Both the position numbers and the translations under genes were made by a program. A model generated the notes under the pieces. It was not told the DNA's origin, searched no databases, and was given only the letters and a program-made list of their open reading frames with translations. Shown in pieces: positions 34,634 through 45,942 of a stretch of 64,000 bases of DNA (positions are counted from its first letter, which is position 1; each line of letters starts with the position of its first letter). Origin of the DNA: Psilocybe azurescens (taxonomy: Eukaryota; Basidiomycota; Agaricomycetes; Agaricales; Agrocybaceae); contig JAJIRX010000640.1 of assembly GCA_023853785.1 (NCBI GenBank), forward strand, positions 1 to 64,000, given 5' to 3'.

Positions 34634-35866
34634 TCAAGGCTTCGTAGCCCATGTCAGATATCGCTCAGGAAGCCATCCAGGCGCTTCCCAGTCCTTGCCT
34701 CGCATCTATGCTGTGATCATGACCGCTACAGCTTCAGCGCTGGTGAGAGAAAATATGTTTAATCAAACGTAACCGGTCGAGGAATTATATATGAAGGAGT
34801 GGCTGACCAGGCGTAAGCGCGAGGCATTCCGTGCCCTGAGTAGCCGGCTGGCTGATATATACTGGCCGTCATATTGGTTTTCCGAGTGGTCTTCATCGTC
34901 GTTAGTTGCGACTTGAACTTGACGTATAAGTCCGACCTATCTCATGTACTCAGTTCATACCCGCGACTATTGATACCTGTCAGCACATATGCTACTCACA
35001 AATGGATGGCTGCTCTTAGTGTTCGTCATGACACCGCTCTGCAACGCAACAAACACGATTAGCTTGTTTTTCGGCTGTGAAAAGTTTAAAAAAAAAGCAG
35101 ACAGACGTACCCATTCTATTTCCCATTGCCCGTCTTTGATGGACCGCTCAGAGAACAGTGCGGGCAAATATGTGCGAATCGTCTTCGACACGCTCGGGCT
35201 GAGCCTCGAGTCGTCCCAGATCCCCACTTCTTTCGTACCATCGGAAGCATGTCGGCTGCCTCCTAGAATGATGAGCGGATTCTTGCTTCTGCCTCTGCCT
35301 TCGGGCCCAGCATCAGCCGTTGAATCGCCACATCAACGTCAGGGTCCTGATATCTGGGGAACCAGTACTCATCCCCGCCATTCCCATCGTCCCACGACGT
35401 CAGCCATCCCAGAGTAGACGCATTCACCGAGGCACGCACTGCCTCGACTTGCCCTCTCGTGTGCCTAATCCCGTACTCCCGTAACGTCCCGCGCGGAAGG
35501 AGAGCGTCTTCAGTTTGAGGTTGTAATGTTTCATTCGGTATCTGCTCCTCTGTGTGATGGACGCTGCTGGGAATCTATCCGGGTTGTTCATTCAGGTCGT
35601 ATTCGACCAGGCTGTCTGAGCCTTGTTCTATGCCGGAGAGGAATGGTAAGGGATGAGCCACGTAGCCATTGGTCGCGTGCACGACATATGCACATTCAAC
35701 CGTCCCGCGCGGTGTATGTAGGCTCCAGCGGCGCTGTAAGATTTTACGCCTGACGGACTCGTATTTTGAATCTGCGGTTGATCCCTACTTGTCTTTCGCG
35801 AGCTCAGTGATGGATGTAACCGACGTTTTGGTATGTAGTGCAACGGATACACTGGCGCTTCGGTAG
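34634..35866 (-). pseudogene. FAD oxidoreductase, 5'-truncated left copy
   Basis: Inverted copy of the 3' two-thirds of the gene at 38350-40766. Recognisable pieces are WDDSRLSPSVSKTIRTYLPAL (35110-35220) and the C-terminal exon ending with TGA at 34634-34636. Similarity to the right copy ends abruptly at about 35870 (right about 39545), inside exon 4, so the signal peptide, the Rossmann motif and the first part of the FAD domain are missing. It contains stops. It converges with the GPI1 copy at 32.3-34.3 kb. Confidence 0.75.
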
Positions 35867-36025
35867 TCTCCTCCTACCTAGCACGTGCGTTGAGGCATTT
35901 TCTGAATCCAATCAGGAGTCCAGCATACGTCATCGCTTACTGATCGAAGGATCTTCGATCCCTAATTGGTGTCGCACAAATGCCTCGCCCAGGGAACCAA
36001 AATAAAGATCAACACCGCCGAGGAT

Positions 36026-36033
36026 TATAAAAA
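36026..36033 (+). promoter_or_regulatory. TATA box of the metallothionein gene
   Basis: TATAAAAA lies 83 bp upstream of the first ATG (36116), a usual distance for a fungal core promoter with a short leader. Confidence 0.6.
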
Positions 36034-36115
36034 GGGGGAGGGGATGAAATGGAGGCCTCCAGAAACCCATACACATACCGTCACTCACTTCGATAACTTC
36101 CAAGCAACGATAAAG

Positions 36116-36479
36116 ATGATGGTAGGTTCTTTTCCCTTTTCTTGACCGAGGTCCGACAGTGTCACGGAATGCTTATCATTTTTCTTTTTCTTTAGACCGT
36201 TCAGAATACCCTTGTTTCCCAAGCCTGCAGCGGCTGCACCTGTACGTCATGCAAGTGCGCAGATAAGTGAGTTTTTAACAACCGCTCTCAACTGACAAAG
36301 ATGCTGACTTCATTTTGCAGATGCACCTGTGGAACCCCTGTCTCCCAATCTTCTGCAAGCGGCTGTGGTAGCTCTACTTGCACATGTGCTTCGTGAGTTT
36401 ACATGCAGCTATTTCCCTGTTTTCTGCTTCTAATGGCTGTCCCAGATGCACTTGCAAGCCCTCGGAATGCAAATGCTAG
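36116..36479 (+). CDS. Small Cys-rich metallothionein-like protein
   Basis: Four exons: 36116-36121, 36196-36266, 36321-36392 and 36446-36479, all with GT-AG introns. They give a 60-residue protein starting MMTVQNTLVSQACSGC and ending SCTCKPSECKC. It has 14 Cys, nearly all in C-x-C or C-x2-C pairs, in two clusters separated by a Ser-rich linker (PVSQSSASG). There are no aromatic residues. This is the pattern of basidiomycete metallothioneins, which chelate Cu, Zn or Cd in the cytosol. The first coding exon is only ATGATG, so the exact initiator is ambiguous. A TATA box lies 83 bp upstream. It sits alone in the spacer between the inverted arms and has no second copy in the window. No lesion is seen. 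Confidence 0.85.
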
Positions 36480-36644
36480 ATACTTCCATCGCCGTTTACC
36501 AAGTACACTAACTGGCTGGATTGCACACCCTGATATGTACTAGGCTTCAGTCCAGGGACACCTTGTAGTTGTACTTATACTCGCAGATAACCATTTTATG
36601 TATAATGCATATGACTTAACGTTAACGATCTCTTCTAAACGTCT

Positions 36645-37640
36645 TTCTTATCTACGAAATTGAGCGAAAATTAATGCGATCATGCATTCGGTTGATGGTG
36701 GCAGTGTCGACAAATCCTGGTGCAGGCAGCTCGTCCTTTCGTAACTTTGTTCACATCTTCCAACAACCATCAGTTTCAACTCTCGATTTTCAGCTACATT
36801 CCGAAGTTCTGTTCGGCCTCAATCGAAAGAAGATGTGGACTAAATCCTATATTCACAGGTGCTCCTAAACGAGAACAGGTTTGTACGAAAGACGACGACG
36901 AGACGAATCGAGACTCGAGTAAGATTGGAGCATATATGCCCCGCTTTATGTACTCCTTCAAAACCCGATGGAAGCCCATAAAATATACTGTTGGAACTTA
37001 TTGGTTTTCATAAAGGGAAACAAATCCATCTTCAAGTCATAAGTGGAGATACAGGATACAGGATTCACCGATGTTCGTGAGCGCATTTATTTCAGTGGTG
37101 TTGTTCTGTAATACTGATACCTCCCACGTAGGCGGTCACATTTCTCAGCTGCAGTAAAGGTTTCTATCGTGGTTTTGAATCTCAGCTTCATGCTAACACT
37201 CTCGCGAGCCTCGTTCATCGACGACATAGAGTCTAGACAAGATTCAAGATCCGCAGGTTACCCCATAAACGCGATCAGACTTGTACCAGCCCGACTCAAA
37301 CGATGCCAGTTGTCGCGCGCATGATGCATCGGTATGCGACTCAATAACTCACTCAGCCATTCACGCATGCTGTTGTACTATCCATCATTGCACCGTCAAA
37401 CCGAGTCAATCTTTTCGTCCATTGGATTTGTGTTCGGATTTCCAATCGTGCCGTTTGCAGTCATATCCCCTTAGTGGCTTCGAGAATGTCAACTCTACTG
37501 GTATATATTCACTCCAGTCGATCCTATCTTCAACACGCCCGAATTTATGTGCAGGGATAGGAGCGCTAGTGGTATCCCCTGGATGGCGCAAAAATCAGAT
37601 TTGAGACCAATAGGCTACGGAACAGAGGACGAATATCATC
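36645..37640 (+). pseudogene. Second, broken copy of gene X in the spacer
   Basis: Plus-strand homologue of the reverse complement of about 30340-31300. Shared text includes CTACGAAATTGAGC, GGTTGATGGTGGCAG, the NFVHIFQ segment, AGTGGAGATACAGGAT and GCATCGGTATGCGACTC. Reading frames are interrupted throughout. It therefore lies inverted with respect to the left-arm copy, outside the main arms. Confidence 0.6.
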
Positions 37641-38170
37641 GACGCATGTTTCTCACCCCGGTGTCCGAAAATTCTTGCTTGTATCCTTCTCCCCGGAGAG
37701 TCACTTATCGTCGAAGAAGGTTCTTCGCTGCGGAAGCTGCGCAACGTTGATGATGATGGCTAATCGATAGCAGAGGCTCATGCTATCGAGTCGTGATTCA
37801 AACAACCGTGTCTGTTCCCTGGGGTGCTCCCTGAACATCTAGGTGGCTTAAAGATTCATCATACCCTCCAGGTGTTGTCTTCTGGCAAGTTATCGTTCTC
37901 TTTCGACCGATATGAACCTAAAGCAGCAGCACTTGTGGAGTAACTTCTGTGGTACCTGTTCCCTTCTCGCAGCTACATCACAGATCACCACGTCGAGAGA
38001 GAACTTGGCTTAGGAACATCGCTATAGTTCGTTATTATTTACTATTTGTCGTATTTCGTCTTTTTCTGCCTTTGTCCAGCAGCTTCTATAATAGCGGAAT
38101 ACTACTCCAGAACTTTTGTGAAGATTGATGACGCGACACGTTCATGATAGTCCCATTCTCTTCTGACTCA
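37641..38170. other. Spacer sequence without a recognised gene
   Basis: I see no coding region or repeat of the arms here. It leads into the promoter of the oxidoreductase gene. Confidence 0.4.
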
Positions 38171-38175
38171 TGAGG

Positions 38176-38182
38176 TATAAAA
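38176..38182 (+). promoter_or_regulatory. TATA box of the FAD oxidoreductase gene
   Basis: TATAAAA lies 174 bp upstream of the start codon at 38350; the leader between them is pyrimidine-rich, as is usual for fungal promoters. Confidence 0.45.
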
Positions 38183-38349
38183 CACAGTAACATTGAATCA
38201 TCTTATTCTAAGTCAACTTGCGCTCTTTTTACATTTCCCTGTGTAGTCGACCGTCGACCGTCGCCCCAAGCCTTAAGGTCGCTTCTCAATCGGAATATTC
38301 CATAGGTCACTGAAGCTGCTGTGAAGTCGCTTTCGGTGTCACAGCCACC

Positions 38350-40766
38350 ATGCTCTCTAACGCTCTTCCTCTACTACTTCTACTTGCATGTACTCTTTCC
38401 ACGAAAAATGCAGGGGAAGTAGCTGCATCTGAACCATACGATAACAGATTCTCTCTACCACATCAAACGGATGATCAGAATCAACTTGAAACAGCTAATT
38501 TAGATGGCGTATCTCACACTGCCAACCATGGTTCACAGGTTGTATTTCTGCCCACCACCAAACTAAATGTCGACGAGGGTTCAGCTATTACAGGCAAAGA
38601 CAAAGTCCAAAAGCATGACCATTTCGGTTCCGTCCCATTGCCTGTGGAGAGCCCTACAAAGTCGTTCTGGCTCGACACCCCTGGTGCCAACCCTCTCGCA
38701 GAAGAGGGAAGCACTGGCGAGCTTACGAGGGACGCCGATATTTGTGTCATTGGAAGTGGCATCACTGGTGTTAGTGCTGCGTGGCACTTGTCCAAGCTAC
38801 TTGGCTATCCTACTACTCGGAATGGATCAGGGGAGGAAGTAGAGCGACAGAGGAGTGTAGTCATTCTGGAAGCGCGTCGTTTCTGTTAGTATCTTTCGTT
38901 TCCGTCTGTAATCATGTCCTAACACTCGTTCCGTGTTATAGGTTCGGGTGCTACAGGTAATCATCCATTGTCTGCCTCTCGTCGTACCTCATCGACTTTC
39001 CACTCTGAATTCCAGGACGCAACGGAGGACACTTGACTCCCATCGTATTCCAGAGCTTCTCGGCCCTCCAATCCCGCTACAACACATCCGAGGCACTCAA
39101 GTCTTTCGCTCTAGAAGCACACACTGCTGACGCCCTCGTTCGCTTCATCAGAGATAACCAACTGGAAGACGAAGTCGATCTGGTGGAGGGTGGACATTTG
39201 ACATTACTGAGAAATGAAGTGGAGGAAGGAAGTGCGAGGAGGGACTGGGAGGGGGTGAAGAACGCTGGAAGGGTGGACCCGGAAGGACGGATTGAGTGGA
39301 TTGGCAATGAAGAGTTGAGTAAGGTCTGTCAAATTCCTTTTTTTTTTAAAAAATGTTGTGTTGAGTGACGAACTGCTTCAACACTCAAACTTGAACTACT
39401 CTTTCTCTACACAGAAATATCACATCGATTCTAAACTTGGTTACTCCGCCGTACACCAACGGGGACACAACCTATGGCCGTGTAAAGTCGTCACCCATCT
39501 TTTCAAAGATGCTCAGTCATCGTCCTCGAACCTAACCAACCAAAGGGCCAGTGTTTCCGTCACACTACATACCAAAACGCCGGTTACATCCATCACCAAG
39601 CTCGCGAAAGATGAGCTAGAATCAGACTCAGCATCACAATCCGGACACCAATCTTCTTCTAGGGGCAATGACCTACAGCGCCGCTGGAGCCTACACACAC
39701 CGCGCGGGACGGTTGACTGTGCATACGTCGTGCACGCGACCAACGGCTACGCGGCTCATCTCTTACCATTCCTCTCCGGCATAGAACAAGACGCAGACAG
39801 CCTGGTCGAATACGGTCTGAATGAAAAACCCGGATCGATTCCCAGCAGCGCCCGTCACACGGAAGAGCAGATACCAAACGAAAGTTCACAACCTCAAACT
39901 GAAGACGCCCTCCTTCCGCGCGGGGCGTACGGGATCAAGCCCACGAGAGGCCAAGTCGGGGCAGTGCGTGCCTCGGTGAATGCGTCTGCTCTAGGATGGC
40001 TGGCGTCGTGGGATGGTGGGAATGGCGGGGATGAGTACTGGTTCCCCAGATATCAGGATGCTGGCGTCGATGTGGGCGGTTCGACAACTGATGCTGGGCC
40101 CGAACGCAAAGGCAGGGGCAGAGGCAAGAACCCGCTCGTCATTCTAGGAGGCGGCCGATATGCCTCAGATGATAGGAAAGAAGTGGGAGTCTGGGATGAC
40201 TCGAGGCTCAACCCGAGCGTGTCAAAGGCGATTCGGGCGTATTTACCCGCGCTGTTCCCTGAGCAGTTTATCAAAGACGGAGAATGGGAAATGGAATGGG
40301 TATGTCCTTCTTTTAAAGAAACTTTTCACAGCTGAAAAACAGGCTGATCGTGTTATTGCGTTGTAGAGTGGTGTCATGGCGTACACTAAGAGTGGCGATC
40401 CATTTGTGAGTGGCATATGTGTTGGCAGATATTATGAGTCGCGGGTATGAACTGAGTACGTGAGATAGGTCGGGCCACTGCGTCAAATTCAAGTCGCAAC
40501 TAACGACGACAAGTACCAATCTGAAAACCAATATGACGGTCAGTATATATCAGCCGGCTACTCAGGGCACGGAATGCCTCGTGCCTACGCCTGGTCAGTC
40601 ACCCTTCATGTATAATTCCCCAACCGGTTACATTTGACTAAACATATTGTCTCTCACCAGCGCTGAAGCTGTAGCGGGGATGATCGCAGTACAGATACAA
40701 GGCAAGGACTGGAAAGCGCCTGGATGGCTTCCTGAGCGATATCTGACATGGGCTACGAAACCTTGA
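38350..40766 (+). CDS. Secreted or membrane-targeted FAD-dependent oxidoreductase (DAO family)
   Basis: Seven exons (38350-38884, 38942-38956, 39016-39323, 39415-40299, 40367-40405, 40469-40593, 40661-40766) give about 670 residues. A hydrophobic N-terminus (LPLLLLLACTL) suggests a signal peptide. ADICVIGSGITGVSAAWHL near residue 130-145 is the dinucleotide-binding motif, and CSGATGRNGGHL follows, as in DAO proteins. The C-terminal FAD segment has ISAGYSGHGMPRAYACAEAV. The middle (about residues 330-520) is longer and more Ser/Gly-rich than usual. Exon 2 is only 15 nt and encodes the core of SGATG. The substrate cannot be told; the family oxidises amines or amino acids with oxygen. A TATA box lies at 38176. 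The second half belongs to the right arm of the inverted duplication. No lesion seen. Confidence 0.8.
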
Positions 40767-41039
40767 GATGGCACTTGTATCATCTGTATGCATGCATTTA
40801 TCGTTTGCGAATACGAGTATGTTCGGCGGTGGATAAATGCATCGATTATGATTTTGAGATCGTGATCGGAAATCTTTGGTGTATGTTGATCAGCTGAAGT
40901 TTGTTCGAGTTGGAACTCGGTCATTGCGACGCACACTTTGCAGTGCCGAAATCCAGCAAGTGCAGGTATCGATTGTGGCAGCCAACCCGAGCGTCCAAAG
41001 CGTTGAGAACCTTTAGTATGACATTTTATTCGATTTTTC

Positions 41040-41305
41040 CTTTTTAGTCGCAATGCTGTCTGCATCAGAAGCATAGCGTATGGAATAGCGGGTATAGACG
41101 CAAGATATTGACCTATCAGAACTTGGAACAGTGCGGATCAGGCGGTTCCAGAGCGCGACTGATTGACAACAATGTTAGATTGATAAAAAATATTCGACTG
41201 AAAAGTGGACAGCTTAAAAAGCGATAGGTTGGTTCTTCATCAATAAATAAAATGATCACTTTTGAAAATTGGTCTCTTGAGACGGAGGCTCCATGCATCT
41301 TTCAC
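41040..41305 (-). pseudogene. GPI1: GPI1 3' fragment, right copy
   Basis: Inverted counterpart of 33840-34345. It has a shorter form of the segment, lacking about 200 bp, and keeps SRALEPP near its end. It converges with the oxidoreductase (stop at 40764-40766). The 5' part of the same gene copy is 3.4 kb away at 44665-45720. Confidence 0.6.
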
Positions 41306-41560
41306 TCGAAGCTTGCACTAGTGAAAAATGCGATCAGGCGTCGGTTGATGGTGGTCGCGGTACAGTGGATTCACTTCGGTCACAGCACCATGCTCTCAAT
41401 TTGTCCATTCCGCCTCTACTAATTTATTTGCATTATCCATAACGGGTGCAGTAGCTACCACATCTGAAGCCTCCAACAAATCTATCGGATGGATGGACAT
41501 GGTTTTTAACCAGCTATTTTAGATTACTCGGCCTGGCCGCCAGCGTTTTGGTCTGCATCA
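41306..41560 (+). other. Mosaic of three short duplicated pieces
   Basis: In order: AATGCGATCAGGCGTCGGTTG (41320s) matches the start of gene X; CACAGCACCATGCTCTC to GAAGCCTCC (about 41380-41475) matches the start codon region and signal-peptide exon of the oxidoreductase at 38325-38440; and AGCTATTTTAGATTACTCGG (41510s) matches the NACHT-WD40 upstream region. None is intact. Confidence 0.65.
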
Positions 41561-41649
41561 GTATCGGACATAGGCCAAATTTTGGGGTCATTTAGGTCCA
41601 CAGCAGTATTGGGCAAACTTGGGAATTAGGTCCTCATTGCTCAACAAAC

Positions 41650-43660
41650 CTAGTGTCCAATTTCTCATTCGCTACCATGTCAGGACTGGAATCTCTCAAC
41701 AAGTGGGGGAACTACAAGTTAAAAAAGTTCACTGTTTCTCAACGGCTGCAGGCCATTGCTTACCATGCTGGACGAAGTGGCCCTAAATGGATCGCCGACC
41801 CCACCTCCAAATGTCTCTCAAAGCCGAGTGACGGCCACCTTGGTCCATCACGAAAACGAATTTACTGTCCAGCCCCTTTTCCCCTCGGCAGAGCCTCTAA
41901 GAGATGAGCTGCTGGAGCTTACCATTGATATCACTGATAACTCGCAGACCCTGGGAGCCATTCGGGTTGGCTGTGATAGCCTTCCTTACTCCCAAGACAC
42001 CTACCAGTCGCGAATGAATTCATTGATCCAAAGGGAAGATCACTGGGGCACCTCGTTCTGACACCGGGGAGAACAGCTACACCCAAATTGTTCAACCAGC
42101 GCTGGAGTCCCTGACGGTACTCTCCGCAATCACCTTCCTGCAGCTTTGGGTCAAAGATAGAGAAAAAAACTCATCTGGTTTCTTTAACGCCGCCAAGATC
42201 CTCATGAGTCTCTATACTTTCCAAACCAGCAGAATAGACGGTGTCATACCCAACCACACCATACTGGGTCTTCACGAACCTACTGGGTCTTCCACTCATC
42301 AATTACTTCATGACGGGGAGCTTGTAGTTGCCAACATAGAGCAAAAAGGCAAGGGGTTTGTGGAGTATTTATACGACGATTCCTGTTGCCTTAATCACGA
42401 AGTAAATACCAAAGATCTCTTCATCGACCACATCATCAGCGGCGGCAAGACTCTGGAGAGCGTTCTGGAGTCCATTAACCATGTCAGAAAACAAAAATTT
42501 CAGGGCAGATGGCAGAGCGAGGTTTTGCATCTATTGGCACAGGTGCGTACTAACACATGTTCTATTTTGATTCTGTGTCCGACAAGGCTTGTACTTGTTT
42601 AGATGAGAACCCAATGCGTTTTATCCGCTTCTGGGATGTCCCTCTTTACGAGTATATATGGATTTAATAGGGTATCTCTTGTCCAAGACAGCGAACTCTT
42701 TGTTACCAATAATGTCAACCCTATTCTTCAGGGGAGCCGACAGAGGTGACATTGACTCAAACCTACCATTCGTGAAGAATATGTTCTTCTTCTTGACAGC
42801 TGCTATTGCCAAAGCATATCCTCAGGTAGTCCCTCCTGGGCAACGGGAGGGGTCCTACGACAAGCTCTTCTCTCCTGCCATGAGTAGGCCCAGACTTTCA
42901 TATTGGGTCTCATTAGTTCCAAGCAGGTTGAGGATGAAATTCAGAAAACCATGGATCCAACTATGGAGAGTGATTCTATCACTCCCAGGGCCCAAATTGT
43001 ATCTTGAAGTGGTCTCTAATTTTTCGGTGTCATTCGGTGGCGGCTCATTCGAGAGGTATGATGAGGGTGATGAAGGGTCAGTGGGTTAACATCATGGCCA
43101 TTGACAATTTAAGGGACTAACAGTTTTGTGCAGCGGTTGGCTTGGAATAGGAAAAATACCTTTTGAACTTTGAGAGGACCGAGATGGGCGCCGCGTGGCC
43201 ACCAGTCCATCCACGGGGCTGGTACTCAAAATGTTTTCCAACAATGAAGAGTTTCTTGCAGAACAATCTATTTATATGCTCCTCAACCGCAGTGGTGTTC
43301 GACATATCCCTCATTATTTTGGTGCCTATCAAAATGAATGGATGCAGGTAAAGGCTCTGTTAATCAGCCATCAGGGCAGGCCAATCAAAGACGAAGATTC
43401 ATTCACCCTATCAGAATGGTGTGTTTATGGTTTGCTAGTTACCTTACTGTTCTAAACAGGTGGCACTTGGGTACCATCGTATGGAACCTTCACCAGGCCG
43501 GTATACACCACCATGGTTTGAAAAAGAGTAACATTGTCCAGAGCACAGCTGATGACTTATCTATGATCGACTTTGGGCTCTCAAGTACAGCAAACTCTTG
43601 CAAGTCTGAGTGCTGTATAGACTGGGTCTGGTTACGGCATGGTATGTGATTTCTTAAAGC
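41650..43660 (+). pseudogene. Protein-kinase-like gene, degenerate
   Basis: Several open blocks in changing frames. One reads PLRDELLELTIDITDNSQTL (41895-41955), another NTKDLFIDHIISGGKTLESV (42405-42470), another SLLPIMSTLFFRGADRGD (42690-42750). The 3' block is kinase-like: STGLVLKMFSNNEEFLAEQS, HIPHYFGAY, then after an intron (about 43426-43460) LHQAGIHHHGLKKSNIV and MIDFGLSS. The last two correspond to the catalytic loop and DFG segment, but the expected H-R-D/G-D is replaced by HHGL, so catalysis is unlikely. Stops lie between blocks. The insert splits the right GPI1 copy. The first blocks are not recognised beyond their link to the kinase-like tail. Confidence 0.5.
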
Positions 43661-44245
43661 AAAAGCGACAATGTGTGCTGATCTTTGGATCCTTGATTGT
43701 ACACAGTACATCCGTCTGGTATTTATGAAGGACCTCTTCCTTTCTCATTGGCAACACCCCCATATCGCTTCTCCCAATGCTTTCAACTATATTGCTGGAG
43801 TGTGTTTTTGTTTGTACAAGTTGTTTTCTTTTCGTTGCGTTTTAGTCTTGGACACATACAAACTTTGCCTGAGGGCCATTGCTTTGCACAGCATTTACGA
43901 GTCCTTAAGACTAAATTTCACTCTTATAATTATTCAGCACATATTGGGGTACAAATATACAAGTACTGGAAACAATTAAAAAAACAGGGGCAAGCACAGA
44001 TACATGGTTAAGACGGTGGATGGACCAGATAAATGATGCAGGGCTCAGGGCATCAAGAAACACGAATTATAGAACACGCTATCCGCTGGTCCTTAAACTG
44101 CCTTGCTACGTCCCTTGGTCCTAGGCCTGAAATCTCGATCCAGGTCTTTGAAAAGAGCACCCAGGCGGAGGCCATGGACAAGATGTAGATTGCCGTGTGG
44201 ATGGATCAAGGATGGCCTCTTTGATCATGTGCAGGGACAACATGT

Positions 44246-44655
44246 AACAATGAGCGCGGCGACGATGAGCTGGATGATGAGCAGGAGGCAGACGCCAGCA
44301 CTAATATCTTTGTGATGGCCGTAGAGCCCAGTGAGAACATAGACGGTGGCTTGGCCGATGGCAATGATGAGGGCGAAAACTGGTAAACAGTTGTTAGTAT
44401 GGAGTATTTTGTGTTTCGTGAAGCAAGCAGGGATATGTGGCATTCAAAAATGAAGTTCGCCACGTATAAATGGACAGATGGAGGCAGTAATAATGGGACT
44501 CACGCTTCTGAGCACCACTGAACAGAGCATGATCATCCTTGACACTAAAATCCATGTTGATGAGGTTAGACCCGCGAGCAGGTGCATGATCGTTCCGGAG
44601 GTGATGATGGGCGTGATACCGAATTCCATGAGTGTTCCCAAGGTGTTCCACGATT
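44246..44655 (-). pseudogene. SEC61 alpha subunit fragment
   Basis: Two exons (44504-44655 and 44246-44379) joined across a 124-bp intron encode GTLMEFGITPIITSGTIMHL, LLAGSNLI-type text and DFSVKDDHALFSGAQK, then FALIIAIGQATVYVLTGLYG and AGVCLLLIIQLIVAALIV. This is the third to fifth transmembrane region of the Sec61 alpha protein-conducting channel. The intron is retained, so the piece was copied as DNA and not through RNA. There is no promoter or remaining coding region. It is fused to the GPI1 fragment upstream. Confidence 0.8.
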
Positions 44656-44664
44656 AGAGGTGAG

Positions 44665-45720
44665 AATGGTCGCAGTCCGAGCTGAGGGAGAGTAAGAGCG
44701 TGAATCCGCCAATGGCCGCCAAGAACCCTAGGGTGGTGAAAAGCGACGGTGCGAGAGGAGGTATGATAGCTATAACACCGTCCATATGAGGGTTTGGTTT
44801 TGATAAGATCATGATTGAGACTCACAGTCCCAGGTATCGATGACATCGATCAGAGTCGTCACGTAGAACCGGCTGAGTTGGGTGTTCGGCTTGAGCCCTG
44901 CTGGCGATGCGTCCGGCCAGAACAGCGCAGCTCAGGGTTGTTGGAACAGAAGAGTCTGGAAAGGCGAGTTCTGCAACAGATAAAAGGAATAGAGAAGGGT
45001 TTTGTACATTGTCACCTGCACCATCTAATTTGCTCTGTCAGCGAGGAAAACGCTGTTTTCTCAGAGGATGGTCCTGAATGCGAAGGCGATCGTCATATCG
45101 TTCATTATGAGCCATGCGGTATTAAAGAAACTGGAGAGTGTTTATGAATATAGAGCAGCATTTGGCGAAGAAAAGAGAAATCACATACTTGGCGTATCTA
45201 TGACAGTAGTTCGCGCTGTGTTGTGTGCTTTATTGTTGCAGGGTTGCGACTTGGGTGATAAAAAGACGGCTTAATCGACTCGCACGTTGAATTATTGCAC
45301 TGGAAGTCTGTCAAAATTATACAGCTGGGAACACATGAAAGAGAAGAAGGAAGCAAACCTAATAACCTATCGCAGATATGTCTTTCAACCTGATGTATTT
45401 TGGTCCATTCCCAGATGTGATGTAGGCAGTACAGGGAGGTTGGCTACATTTGCAGCGAGAGTGGATACCCAGAGTGATACGTTGGAAAGCGACGCAAGGT
45501 ATGATGCTAGGGCGAGCCAAAACGTTGCGGTTGCGGGAAGTAATTTCGGGGACACTGACGGAGATTGTAGAATCCCATGAACTAACGAAGGCGCGTTCAA
45601 CTGGAAGATACAGCCTCAGTATAGGTAATGGATTGTTTGAGATCAAGTAGTAGTAGCAGCACGCATATAATTTCGTTCAGTGCTTGGTCAATTGACGATG
45701 ATGGCATGTCATAAGGAAGG
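44665..45720 (-). pseudogene. GPI1: GPI1 5' and middle fragment, right copy
   Basis: Inverted counterpart of 32345-33400. It keeps the DASPAGLKPNTQLSRFYVTTL segment, where Ser replaces the residue that is a stop in the left copy, and then LGFLAAIGGFTLLLSLSSD. It runs abruptly into unrelated text and then SEC61 alpha at about 44660. Frame changes are present. The gene was cut by the 3.4-kb insertion. Confidence 0.65.
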
Positions 45721-45734
45721 TGAACGGCCACGTG

Positions 45735-45942
45735 AATGAACCGACAGCTATTTTGGATTACTCGGCCAGGCGGCCGGACTGACCGCTATCTTCGCAGACC
45801 TCCAACTATTGGCATGCCTATTGGCCGGATTTCATGTGATGAGAATGTCGACGACGGAGAACAAGGGAAACTCTTGACTGCTGCCATCGATATCAACATC
45901 CACGCTCGAAAACACCGATAACCATCATATTTACAACTCACA
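45735..45942 (+). promoter_or_regulatory. Conserved upstream region of the right NACHT-WD40 gene
   Basis: Contains AGCTATTTTGGATTACTCGG and further blocks shared with the left copy (29603-29840). It starts right at the point where the arms lose similarity (the 2.5-kb left-only block). Confidence 0.5.

Larger units (their letters stand above)
24080..35870. repeat. Left arm of a large inverted duplication
   Basis: This arm is the reverse-complement counterpart of about 39545-51600. Matching parts, left to right: the NACHT-WD40 gene (24.1-29.6 with 45.9-51.6), its upstream region (29.62-29.84 with 45.73-45.94), GPI1 5' part (32.34-33.4 with 44.7-45.72), GPI1 3' part (33.84-34.33 with 41.04-41.3) and the oxidoreductase 3' part (34.63-35.87 with 39.55-40.77). 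Relative to the right arm it has extra DNA at 29.84-32.34 and lacks the 41.3-44.7 kb insert. Copies are clearly diverged but alignable in both exons and introns, so this is a DNA-level duplication. Confidence 0.85.
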
